This document shows positions 46,307 through 54,782 of a DNA stretch of 64,000 nucleotides, piece after piece (position 1 is the stretch's first letter; each line of letters begins with the position of its first letter). This DNA comes from Arenibacter algicola (GTDB lineage: Bacteria; Bacteroidota; Bacteroidia; Flavobacteriales; Flavobacteriaceae): positions 30,179 through 94,178 of the forward strand of contig NZ_JAHKPO010000027.1 in the NCBI RefSeq assembly GCF_018860365.1, given 5' to 3'. Both the position numbers and the translations under genes were made by a program. Below the pieces are notes generated by a model that searched no databases, had not been told where the DNA came from, and saw only the letters and a program-made list of their open reading frames with translations.

Positions 46307-47074
46307 TTAATAGTGGAGAGCCCGTTGGATTTCCTCTTCAAAAAAGGACGGATGTTCGGTTACTACCTCCCCAACCACTATTATTCCAGGCTGTGTAATA
46401 TCTATTTGGTTGACTAGTGAGCCTGCATCTTTTAGAAGTCCTGTTATGCAAGTTTCATTCTCAACAGTTCCATTTTGTATAACAGCAAAAGGGGTTAGTC
46501 CATTTCTATGTTCTTCAATTTTACCAGCTATTTCCAAAAATCTACGTACACCCATTAATATGATCATTGTGGCAGATGACTTAGCTGCTAGTTCTAGATC
46601 TTCGGAAAAGGAACCATCACGTTTTGTGGCGGTCATCACCCAAAAACTACTGCTAATTCCCCGTCTGGTTACCGGAATACCCTGACTGGCCGGAACGGCT
46701 ATTGCACTGGTTACCCCCGGTACCACGGTAACGGGTATTCCAAAGGATTCCACGTATTCCAATTCTTCACTGGCTCTGCCAAAAACAAATGGATCACCTC
46801 CTTTTAAACGAACAACATGTCCATAGTTAAAGGCCTTTTCCACTATTAATTTATTAATGTCTTCTTGGGTTAGGGAATGCTCGCCACATCTTTTCCCTAC
46901 ATAAATTTTTGGAATATCGGGATTTAGATCCTTGAGCAAATCCGTGCTTATCAAAGCATCATATAAAATGATATCTGCATCTTCCAAGGTTCTGTATCCT
47001 CTTATTGTAATAAGGTCGCTACTTCCTGGACCAGCACCGACTAAACTAACTTTTGGGTCTTTTGATGTACTCAT
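46307..47074 (-). CDS. cobA: Uroporphyrinogen-III C-methyltransferase (sirohaem pathway)
   Basis: The 255-residue protein uses S-adenosylmethionine to methylate uroporphyrinogen III at C-2 and C-7, giving precorrin-2 for sirohaem. Family motifs are VSLVGAGPGSSDLITIRGY at the N-terminus, VVRLKGGDPFVFGRASEE, and VVPGVTSAIAVPASQGIPVT. No CysG-type dehydrogenase/ferrochelatase domain is attached, so those steps must be encoded elsewhere. The gene diverges from nirB, whose product needs sirohaem, and its promoter contains the same TACGTA arrangement as narK. Confidence 0.95.
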   Translation of the reverse strand: MSTSKDPKVSLVGAGPGSSDLITIRGYRTLEDADIILYDALISTDLLKDLNPDIPKIYVGKRCGEHSLTQEDINKLIVEKAFNYGHVVRLKGGDPFVFGRASEELEYVESFGIPVTVVPGVTSAIAVPASQGIPVTRRGISSSFWVMTATKRDGSFSEDLELAAKSSATMIILMGVRRFLEIAGKIEEHRNGLTPFAVIQNGTVENETCITGLLKDAGSLVNQIDITQPGIIVVGEVVTEHPSFFEEEIQRALHY

Positions 47075-47114
47075 AATTTCTACTTTTTTTGGTGTGCAAT
47101 TAAGAATTCCGCAA

Positions 47115-47201
47115 CAAACCTACGTATTTATTTTCATAAAAACATATAATAATTACGTAATTATACGTAATATTGCTACGTAACATTTAAACGTATACGT
47201 A
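47115..47201. promoter_or_regulatory. Divergent cobA/nirB promoter with five TACGTA boxes
   Basis: TACGTA occurs at 47121, 47154, 47164, 47177 and 47196. On the minus strand 47115-47126 reads TACGTAGGTTTG, in which the last two bases of the box begin a perfect -7 element for cobA. The palindrome ATTACGTAAT (47152-47161) lies 33 bp upstream, exactly as at narK. For nirB the box at 47177 runs into ACATTT, a two-mismatch -7 element, and the last box overlaps the nirB start codon. Confidence 0.7.
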
Positions 47202-49717
47202 TGAAGACCGTAATTGTAGTTGGAAATGGAATGGTTGGATACAAATTCTGTGAGAAATTTGTCGCCAAAGTAGACCAAGACTCCTTTAAACTAATTGTTT
47301 TCGGAGAAGAACCAAGAGTTGCCTATGACAGGGTACATTTAAGTGAGTATTTTGAAAATGGTGATGCGGAACGTTTAACCATGGCTCCAAGGGAATGGTA
47401 CCAGGAAAATAACATTGAACTTTATACCAATGAGAGAGTAACGGATATTCATAGAAATTCCAAAACAATAACCACACTAAGCGAAAAGACCTATAAATAT
47501 GATTATTTGGTATTGGCAACCGGTTCTAGTCCATTTGTACCACAAATAAATGGCGTGGATAAGGACGGAGTGTTTGTGTATAGGACAATAGAAGATTTGG
47601 AGGATACTTTGGCTTATGCGGACAAAATAAAGAAAACCGTAAAAAAACCAAAGGCCGCCATTTTAGGAGGTGGACTATTGGGGCTGGAAGCGGCCAAGGC
47701 TGTTATGGACATGGGTATGGAACCCCATGTGGTAGAATTTGCCCCTAAATTAATGCCCAGACAGTTGGACACCAGAAGTAGCAAGGTGCTTCAGGTAAAA
47801 CTGGAATCCATGGGAATCAATATCCACTTGAGCAAAGCTACCAATCAAATTTTGGGCAACGGTCATGTAATAGGAATGGAATTTGGGGAGGACGATGTCC
47901 TAAACGTTGATATGTTGGTTATTTCAGCAGGGATACGACCTAGGGATGAACTGGGAAAAAGTTGCGGTCTTAAAATGGGTACCCGAGGAGGAATAGTCGT
48001 GGACAATAAAATGAGAACTTCGGACCCCAGTATTTTTGCCATTGGAGAAATTGCCCTTTACAACCAAATGATCTATGGTCTTGTTGCCCCTGGATATGAA
48101 ATGGCTGGTGTTGCCGTGGATCAAATTCTTGGCGTGGAGCAGACTGTGATGGCAGCAGAAATAGATATGTCTACCAAGCTTAAATTGATAGGTGTGGATG
48201 TGGCCAGTTTTGGAACTCCGTTTATGCCGGCCGAAAAAGGTCACTCTATCATTTTTGAAAACAAAACGGAAAGTCTTTATAAAAGAATTAATGTAAGTCA
48301 TGACGGCAAAAGGCTTCTGGGCGGAATCTTGGTAGGTGATGCCAAAGATTACAACATGCTCTTGCAGATGTATCTCAATGAAATGCCCTTGCCCAAAAAT
48401 CCTGAAAATCTTATTTTGGGAAGTCGCGGTGGTGAGGATATGTCATTTGGCAGCGCCATGGACCTACCGGATACAGCGGTAGTATGCTCCTGTGAAGCGG
48501 TTACCAAAGGACAAATATGCTGCTCGGTAAAAGATGATGGTAACGAAAGTGTAAAAGCAATTTCCAAAGCCACTAAGGCTACCACTGGTTGTGGCGGGTG
48601 CAAACCAATGGTAGACGATTTGGTAAAGGAAACCCTTAAATCCCTTGGAAAAGTGGTTAAGGAGTCCATTTGCGAGCATTTTGAATATTCCAGACAGGAA
48701 CTTTACGATCTTGTAAAACTTAGGAAAATTGAGGACTACGATTCGCTTTTGGACGAGGTTGGAAAAGGACATGGATGTGAAGTTTGTAAACCTGCTGTGG
48801 CCTCCATATTCGCTAGTATTTATAATGAAAGGGCCAATAGGCAGGCAACTATACAGGATACTAATGACCGCTATTTGGCCAATATTCAAAGGAACGGAAC
48901 CTATTCGGTGGTTCCTAGGGTTGCGGCCGGTGAAATTACCCCAAAACAGCTTTTGGCCATAGGTAGAATAGCACAGAAATACGATCTGTATACCAAAATT
49001 ACAGGCGGACAGCGTATAGACATGTTTGGTGCCCAATTGCATGAACTACCCCTTATCTGGGAGGAATTGATTGCGGAGGGCTTTGAAACGGGCCAAGCTT
49101 ACGGCAAATCGCTACGAACAGTTAAAAGTTGTGTAGGTTCTACTTGGTGTAGATATGGGATGGACGAAAGTGTAACTTTTGCCATTGATATCGAAAACCG
49201 ATATAAAGGAATTCGTTCCCCACATAAAATTAAAGGAGGTGTTTCCGGGTGTATCAGGGAATGCGCGGAAGCCAGGAACAAGGATTTCGGTTTTATAGCC
49301 GTTGAAGGTGGATGGAATGTTTATATATGTGGTAATGGGGGAGCCAATCCACAGCATGCACAATTGCTAGCCGAAAAGGTAGACAAGATTACGGCCACCA
49401 AGTATGTAGACCGATTTTTAATGTACTATATACAAACCGCTCCTCCCCTAACCCGCACAGCTGCTTGGCTGGATAAACTTGATGGCGGTATAGATTATGT
49501 GAAAGATGTGGTTATAAATGATTGTCTAGGTATTGCAGATCAGTTGGACAGCGAAATGCAGTATTTGGTGGATACCTACAAATGTGAATGGAAAGAGGCC
49601 GTTGAAAATCCAGAAATAAGGTCAAGATACACTCATTTTGTAAATACCGAAGAAACCGATGACAACATTGAATTTGTTTCCTTGAGAGAGCAAAAAATGC
49701 CCAAAGCGTGGGTTTAG
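47201..49717 (+). CDS. nirB: Nitrite reductase [NAD(P)H] large subunit
   Basis: The 838-residue sequence has FAD-binding VVGNGMVGYKFCEKF, NAD(P)H-binding AAILGGGLLGLEAAKAV and ISAGIRPRDELGK. Two BFD-type [2Fe-2S] regions follow (VVCSCEAVTKG...GCGGCKP, and ICEHFEYS...GCEVCKP), and then the sirohaem/[4Fe-4S] reductase half with CVGSTWCRYG and SGCIRECAEARN. It reduces nitrite to ammonium in the cytoplasm with six electrons from NAD(P)H. It is the first gene of an operon with nirD and a DUF4202 gene. The start codon is overlapped by a TACGTA box and the leader would be very short. Confidence 0.97.
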   Translation: MKTVIVVGNGMVGYKFCEKFVAKVDQDSFKLIVFGEEPRVAYDRVHLSEYFENGDAERLTMAPREWYQENNIELYTNERVTDIHRNSKTITTLSEKTYKYDYLVLATGSSPFVPQINGVDKDGVFVYRTIEDLEDTLAYADKIKKTVKKPKAAILGGGLLGLEAAKAVMDMGMEPHVVEFAPKLMPRQLDTRSSKVLQVKLESMGINIHLSKATNQILGNGHVIGMEFGEDDVLNVDMLVISAGIRPRDELGKSCGLKMGTRGGIVVDNKMRTSDPSIFAIGEIALYNQMIYGLVAPGYEMAGVAVDQILGVEQTVMAAEIDMSTKLKLIGVDVASFGTPFMPAEKGHSIIFENKTESLYKRINVSHDGKRLLGGILVGDAKDYNMLLQMYLNEMPLPKNPENLILGSRGGEDMSFGSAMDLPDTAVVCSCEAVTKGQICCSVKDDGNESVKAISKATKATTGCGGCKPMVDDLVKETLKSLGKVVKESICEHFEYSRQELYDLVKLRKIEDYDSLLDEVGKGHGCEVCKPAVASIFASIYNERANRQATIQDTNDRYLANIQRNGTYSVVPRVAAGEITPKQLLAIGRIAQKYDLYTKITGGQRIDMFGAQLHELPLIWEELIAEGFETGQAYGKSLRTVKSCVGSTWCRYGMDESVTFAIDIENRYKGIRSPHKIKGGVSGCIRECAEARNKDFGFIAVEGGWNVYICGNGGANPQHAQLLAEKVDKITATKYVDRFLMYYIQTAPPLTRTAAWLDKLDGGIDYVKDVVINDCLGIADQLDSEMQYLVDTYKCEWKEAVENPEIRSRYTHFVNTEETDDNIEFVSLREQKMPKAWV

Positions 49718-49808
49718 CTATATGGTTGGATCCCAATGTACCTAACCAATTTAAAAATATGTTCAATAACAGGTCAACCAGCAATACGACCTTTAAAAAA
49801 ATAGACAG

Positions 49809-50186
49809 ATGATTTCAATTTTAAACACTTACGAAGCAGTGGAGTCTGAAAAAGTGAGTCTTTGGTTTAAGGCCGCCCCTGTAGAAAAATTTCCAAAAAA
49901 TGGTGGCGCCTGTGTAAAATATAAGGGAATGCAAATTGCAGTTTTTAATTTTACACGGGAAGGCACATGGTATGCCTGCCAGAATTTATGTCCCCATAAA
50001 ATGGAAATGGTACTTTCACGCGGAATGATAGGAGAAGACCAAGGCGAACCCAAGGTAGCCTGTCCGCTGCATAAAAATTCTTTTTCCTTAAAAACGGGAA
50101 AGCATCTCAATGGGGATTTGAACCGCATAGCAACATATCCGGTTAAAATAGAGGGCGACTTTGTTTATATTGGTTTTTCTGAATAG
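49809..50186 (+). CDS. nirD: Nitrite reductase [NAD(P)H] small subunit with Rieske-type ligands
   Basis: The 125-residue Rieske-fold protein is the small subunit that accompanies NirB. It contains NLCPHKMEMVLSRGMIGEDQ and VACPLHKNSFSLKTGKH. The pairs Cys-Pro-His and Cys-Pro-Leu-His match the Rieske [2Fe-2S] ligand spacing. The E. coli NirD lacks these ligands, so this copy may hold a cluster. It begins 91 bp after nirB and is followed after 24 bp by the DUF4202 gene. Confidence 0.93.
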   Translation: MISILNTYEAVESEKVSLWFKAAPVEKFPKNGGACVKYKGMQIAVFNFTREGTWYACQNLCPHKMEMVLSRGMIGEDQGEPKVACPLHKNSFSLKTGKHLNGDLNRIATYPVKIEGDFVYIGFSE

Positions 50187-50210
50187 CTTTGGGAAAAACC
50201 AACGATAATT

Positions 50211-50798
50211 ATGGCCTCAGAAAAATTAAAAAAAGCCTTCCAGTTATTTGACGAAGCAAATGCGAATGATCCCAATGTGGAAGTTTGGAAGGGCAAAGAG
50301 TATCCCAAGGAGTTGTTGTACGCCATGAGAATGACAGAGAAGTTAAATACATTCGATCCTGAGGCCCCGGAATCCCTGCAGCTTACGGCTCGATGTCAAC
50401 ATATCTGTAGGTGGGAAATTCCTAGGGAATCCTATGAAATGAACAGGACGGGCTATTTAAAATGGAGGCAGGATCTTAAAAATTTTCATGCAAAGAAGGC
50501 CGGTGCCATTCTTAAGGAGGTGGGCTATGATCAAGAAATGATAGATATGGTAGCCTTTTTGCTCGAAAAGAAACAACTTAAAAAGAAGGCAGAGACACAG
50601 ACCTTGGAAGATGTAATTTGTCTAGTATTCCTCGAATTCTATTTTGAGCCATTTTCGCATAAATACCCCGAGGAAAAATTGATTGATATCCTTCAAAAAA
50701 CATGGCGAAAAATGTCCAAAAAAGGTCATGATGCAGCATTGAAACTACCCTTGTCCAAGGAATCCCTGGATTTAATAGGCAAAGCCCTCAAGGAATAG
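50211..50798 (+). CDS. DUF4202-family protein of the nitrate operon
   Basis: The 195-residue helical protein matches the DUF4202 family: FQLFDEANANDPN, WKGKEYPKELLYAMRMTEKL, ARCQHICRWEIPRESYEMNR, YLKWRQDLKNFHAKKAG, LEDVICLVFLEFYFEPFSHK. Conserved His and Asp/Glu residues on helices resemble an HD-like metal site, but no enzyme activity is known. It lies between nirD and the NarX-like kinase, 30 bp ahead of the latter, and members often accompany nitrate or nitrite assimilation genes. A role in nitrite reductase assembly or in signalling is inferred from context only. Confidence 0.88.
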   Translation: MASEKLKKAFQLFDEANANDPNVEVWKGKEYPKELLYAMRMTEKLNTFDPEAPESLQLTARCQHICRWEIPRESYEMNRTGYLKWRQDLKNFHAKKAGAILKEVGYDQEMIDMVAFLLEKKQLKKKAETQTLEDVICLVFLEFYFEPFSHKYPEEKLIDILQKTWRKMSKKGHDAALKLPLSKESLDLIGKALKE

Positions 50799-50828
50799 GG
50801 TCTAATTTTGAGCAACACCATTTAGGAA

Positions 50829-52673
50829 ATGAACGACGATAAATACCTAGCTCCCCTGGATACTGCCATCTTTCAAAGGATCCGGAAGTGGTATTTATTG
50901 GCATTGGCCGCTATTGCCTTGAGTATCATTGTTGCCCAAATTCTTATCCAAAATCATTTAAATTCGCAATTGGATGATTCCAAAGTAATCAACATTGCGG
51001 GGAGACAAAGGGCCTACAGTCAAAAATTGACAAAAGAAGTACTTCTGTTAAAGGAAAGCTCGGAGGCTTCACAGCGGGCACAGGTTATTACTGAACTGGG
51101 TGAAACCCTATCGGTATGGAAGAACGCCCATCAGACATTGCAATTTGGTGATATGGCCATGGGTATTTCACAGGCAGAAAAAGAGGAGGTAAAAGTCCTT
51201 TTTGAAAATATAGACCCGCACTACAATGCTATGGTTAGTGCAGTAGAGCATATTTTGAGTGATTATAAGGAAAATGGAAATTCCATTCCAAATCAGTCGA
51301 ATATTGATGCCGTCCTAAAAAACGAAAGTGCCTTTTTGGCGATGATGGATACCATTGTCAATAAATATGATGCCCTTAGCAAAACACATCTACAAAATTT
51401 AAAATTCAAGGAGTATCTCTTATTGGCATTTTCACTATTGATATTGTTGTTGGAGATATTTTTCATCTTTAAACCTCTTTCCGTACAAATTAGAAATACC
51501 ATCAAAAATTTGATGATCACCCAAAAGAAATCTGAGGAAAGTGCGCAGGAAATAAAAAAACTTTTCAATGAAAAGGAAAAATCACTTCAGGAATTACAAG
51601 AACTAAATTTCGTGATAGACAATGCCGCCCTTTTCGCAAGCGCCAAGCAAGATGGCCATGTTGTCTTTATAAGTAAAAAGTTCAATGAACTCCTTGGGCG
51701 TAACGATCAGGATGTAAATAAGCCATTGTACGAAATGTTGACCACGGATGAAGGGCAACAACAATATTTGATGGAAGTATTGAAAAGCAATAGAAAGAAT
51801 ATAAGGACCGAGGAAATAAAGATAAAAACAACCAAAGGTGAGTCGTTATGGTTGGATATGTCCATTATTCCAATGCACCAATCTGCCCAACAGTCTATTT
51901 TAATTTTGTGTTCCGATATTACTGAAAGGAAAAAGAATCAATTGAAAGTTGCCCAATTGACGAAAGAAAATTATGAGGAGACCATGAGGCAAAAGCAGTT
52001 GCAGGCTAGCCAGATTGTAGAAGGTCAGGAAGAAGAGCGTAAAAGAATTGCCAAAGATATCCACGATGGCATTGGACAAATGCTTACGGCCTTGAAGTTT
52101 AATATAGAATCGATCAATCTATCCAATAAAGAAAAAACGGCCGAAAAGATAGAATACATAAAAAGTCTTGCCAGTGATTTGATCAAAGGGGTTCGCACGG
52201 CCACCTTTAACCTCACCCCTCCTGAGCTGAGTGATCATGGTATATTTCCCGCTTTGCACAAAATGACCCATGAACTCTCCAAGCTTACCGGTAAAAATAT
52301 ACTTTTCGAAAACAAGACAGAGGAGAACATTCGTTTTAATTCCTTGGCAGAAACCAATATTTATCGGGTAGTACAGGAAGCGGTGAATAATGCCATAAAG
52401 TACGCCGAGGCCAATTATATTTTGGTTACCATTAATTATAATGACAATGTTTTAAGTGTAGTCATCGACGATGATGGCAAAGGCTTTGACGATTCCATAT
52501 TGGGAAAGGTACCCAAAAATACAAGCGAAGGAGGAATGGGACTTTTCTTTATGAAGGAGAGAATGAACTATATCAACGGGCGTCTTTTTATTAATTCCAT
52601 TCCGGGTAAAGGTACCAGAGTAACCATTAATTATAAAACTGATAGTGGGGAATTAATGGCCGCAGAGGAATAA
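50829..52673 (+). CDS. NarX-like nitrate/nitrite sensor histidine kinase
   Basis: The 614-residue protein has a membrane segment at ~21-41, a periplasmic helical region of PilJ/NarX type beginning with INIAGRQRAYSQKL (residues 54-67, the P-box that binds nitrate in NarX), and a second segment at ~196-216. A PAS domain (~260-370), a HisKA_3 dimerisation box (RKRIAKDIHDGIGQML, phosphorylated His412) and an HATPase domain (VVQEAVNNAIKYAE, DDDGKGFDD, GGMGLFFMKERM) follow. HisKA_3 kinases pair with NarL-type regulators; the one at 42269 is the only candidate here. It is in the nirBD operon, so sensing is coupled to nitrite reductase expression. Confidence 0.92.
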   Translation: MNDDKYLAPLDTAIFQRIRKWYLLALAAIALSIIVAQILIQNHLNSQLDDSKVINIAGRQRAYSQKLTKEVLLLKESSEASQRAQVITELGETLSVWKNAHQTLQFGDMAMGISQAEKEEVKVLFENIDPHYNAMVSAVEHILSDYKENGNSIPNQSNIDAVLKNESAFLAMMDTIVNKYDALSKTHLQNLKFKEYLLLAFSLLILLLEIFFIFKPLSVQIRNTIKNLMITQKKSEESAQEIKKLFNEKEKSLQELQELNFVIDNAALFASAKQDGHVVFISKKFNELLGRNDQDVNKPLYEMLTTDEGQQQYLMEVLKSNRKNIRTEEIKIKTTKGESLWLDMSIIPMHQSAQQSILILCSDITERKKNQLKVAQLTKENYEETMRQKQLQASQIVEGQEEERKRIAKDIHDGIGQMLTALKFNIESINLSNKEKTAEKIEYIKSLASDLIKGVRTATFNLTPPELSDHGIFPALHKMTHELSKLTGKNILFENKTEENIRFNSLAETNIYRVVQEAVNNAIKYAEANYILVTINYNDNVLSVVIDDDGKGFDDSILGKVPKNTSEGGMGLFFMKERMNYINGRLFINSIPGKGTRVTINYKTDSGELMAAEE

Positions 52674-52778
52674 TTTTTGCCCAAATCCAGACTTTTCTTT
52701 AGGTTGTATCGACTTCGCAACAAAGGCAAAGTAATGGAACCTATAGCAAGGGAAGAAGTTATTTAAACCAAATTTAGT

Positions 52779-53156
52779 ATGAAAATAAGGATAAAAGGAA
52801 ACTCAATACGCTATAGACTAACCAAGTCAGAGGTAGCAACATTTTGTGCCGTTGGATTCTATGAGGAGCAGACAGAGTTTAAGGACCACATCTTTAAATA
52901 TGTATTGCGGAGCAAGGAGAATATTTCCCATCTGGAAGCCGATTTTAAAAACGACACCATCATTATGTACCTTCCCGAAAAGGATAAATTGGTTTGGAAA
53001 AAAAGTGATCGTGTTGGATTTCAACATACCATGGCCTTGGAAAAGGGCAAGGAGCTATTTCTACTTTTGGAAAAGGATTTTGTCTGTTTGGATGAAACCA
53101 TAGAAGATCAATCCGATAATTACCCTAATCCTTTGATGGACAAAAAAGAGGTGTAA
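52779..53156 (+). CDS. Small conserved hypothetical protein (125 aa) at the end of the nitrate island
   Basis: The protein starts MKIRIKGNSIRYRLTKSEVA and continues with HLEADFKNDTIIMYLPEKD, HTMALEKGKELFLLLEKDFV and DQSDNYPNPL. It is soluble, with alternating strands and helices and no known catalytic motif. I believe it belongs to a Bacteroidetes family of unknown function, possibly DUF7009, but that name could not be checked. It lies 105 bp behind the NarX-like kinase in the same direction and probably belongs to the nitrate gene set. Cysteines at about residues 23 and 106 do not form a recognisable metal motif. Confidence 0.75.
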   Translation: MKIRIKGNSIRYRLTKSEVATFCAVGFYEEQTEFKDHIFKYVLRSKENISHLEADFKNDTIIMYLPEKDKLVWKKSDRVGFQHTMALEKGKELFLLLEKDFVCLDETIEDQSDNYPNPLMDKKEV

Positions 53157-53291
53157 TAACTTATACGGACCAAATTATAGGATCGCTGTACGCCATAATG
53201 TTGGACAGGGGAAATATTAATTCTTGTTGGTAAGCGAATATGGTTTTATACACCTAAAATTGATTATTCCATCTTTAATTTCTACCAATAT

Positions 53292-54410
53292 TTAAACTTG
53301 TGCAATTGTGCTTAGTACGATTTTATTTTCCTTGCCCCTTAAGCTTATTTCCCCTATGGGGATATTGATATATTTTCCACTAAGTTGTAACAACTGCAAC
53401 AAGGTGTTTGAAATTAAAATTTTAACATTGAAATAATTGCATAGGTCTTGCACTCGGGAAGTGGTGTTAAGGACATCTCCAGAGTAAACAATTTCTTTTT
53501 TGATTACGCCAATTTCGCCTACCGTGGCCTTACCTATATGCATTCCTGCCTTAAAACTTGGTACTACGCCATACTTATTAAGATATTTTAGCTGTTTTTC
53601 TTGAATCTTGTTTTCTATTCTAAAAAAGCTCATCAAACAGTTGTTGTTTTTTAATCCTTTTTCCATTGGCCATGTAATTACCACTTCATCCCCAACATAT
53701 TGATAAATTTCACCATCACTTTCTACAATGGGCGTAGAAATGTCGTAATATACTTCTTTGAGCATTTCAAAAAACAACTTGCTTTCCATTTTCTCTGCTA
53801 TGGTGGTAGCCCCTTTTAAATCCAGGAACATAAATATGCGTTCCTCTTCCTTGGGACTATTAAAGTGTCCTAAAATAAATCTCCATAGAATTCCTTTCCC
53901 TAGTATTTCATTTATATTGGACATAAACTGTGTTATAGACACAAGTATTCCCCATAGCACTATTGAAACAAAAAACGACATCGCCTTTATTTTAGGGCTC
54001 AAGGTATTTAGGGTATGGAAGAAGGCTATGTCAACATCCCATAAAAATAAATTATAGGCATAAAGTATTACAAAAATGCAGGAAAACAAGGTGAGGTAGG
54101 AAATAACAAATAGTAGTCCGTATCCCAATACCCCATACTTTAAAAGTCGCTGCTTATTTTTATACGGCATATCCGCTACAAGGATAAACCCACCAATTAT
54201 ACCACTAAGGGTATGAATGTGCAGAGAATTAAAAAATCCGGGCCAAAACTCATAGGTGCCGGAAAGTTTTTTTAATTCTATTAAATTACTGACATTGGAG
54301 TATTCGTTTACGTAAAGGAGAAATTGAATAAGTATCCAGCAAACCGCAATAGTAATAATCTTATGCATATTTATTGCACCGGGTTTGTAGGAGTTAAGTT
54401 GCTTATTCAT
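53292..54410 (-). CDS. Membrane-bound class III adenylate/guanylate cyclase-like protein
   Basis: Residues ~15-185 contain about five membrane segments (IAVCWILIQFLLYV, LSGIIGGFILVA, LFVISYLTLFSCIFVILYA, SFFVSIVLWGILVSI). The catalytic domain (~190-365) has FMFLDLKGATTIAEKM with the first metal-binding Asp, IYQYVGDEVVITWP with the second, and YSGDVLNTTSRVQ with the Asn/Arg transition-state pair. The lysine that selects adenine in classical cyclases appears to be replaced (QYVGD), so the substrate is uncertain. The ATG for MHKIITIAVCW, 14 codons in, is an alternative start. It is convergent with the nitrate island and has no obvious operon partner. Confidence 0.85.
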   Translation of the reverse strand: MNKQLNSYKPGAINMHKIITIAVCWILIQFLLYVNEYSNVSNLIELKKLSGTYEFWPGFFNSLHIHTLSGIIGGFILVADMPYKNKQRLLKYGVLGYGLLFVISYLTLFSCIFVILYAYNLFLWDVDIAFFHTLNTLSPKIKAMSFFVSIVLWGILVSITQFMSNINEILGKGILWRFILGHFNSPKEEERIFMFLDLKGATTIAEKMESKLFFEMLKEVYYDISTPIVESDGEIYQYVGDEVVITWPMEKGLKNNNCLMSFFRIENKIQEKQLKYLNKYGVVPSFKAGMHIGKATVGEIGVIKKEIVYSGDVLNTTSRVQDLCNYFNVKILISNTLLQLLQLSGKYINIPIGEISLRGKENKIVLSTIAQV

Positions 54411-54782
54411 TTTTTGCCCACTTTAATTATCGTTCCATACCAAATTATTTGCCCAGACTCTGGCTACGTCTATTAAGTACTGGAGTTATCCAATTAAACC
54501 TTTCCAGACATTTAAAGTTTCAACATATTGTGGGACATTTTTTATCTATGTCTCCCAGAGTATTCATGAGCACATGATTAAATAAAAAACTTTAGGATTT
54601 CTGAATAGTACCAGGAACCTATATAAATTAGATGTTCCCATGTCACAATATTTTGGTGCAAATTTCGTGGAGATATAGGTATGCTGCAATCACATAAGTA
54701 TGTGGTAATTACCTTATAATTCTAGTATAGGAAACAAAACGGGTTATGAAGGAGATAGCATGGAAGAATTTGAAAAATTGTA
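54411..54782. other. Intergenic region between cyclase and antiporter genes
   Basis: No gene is visible. It contains a separated inverted pair, CAACATATTGTGGGACAT (54531-54548) and ATGTCACAATATTTTG (54640-54655), which match in opposite orientation apart from one inserted base and one change. This may be a pair of operator half-regions or a decayed element; no T run follows. Confidence 0.45.

Noticed and set aside
48464..49042. 192-codon minus-strand frame within nirB
   Set aside because: Entirely antisense to conserved NirB iron-sulfur and reductase regions, with no independent evidence.
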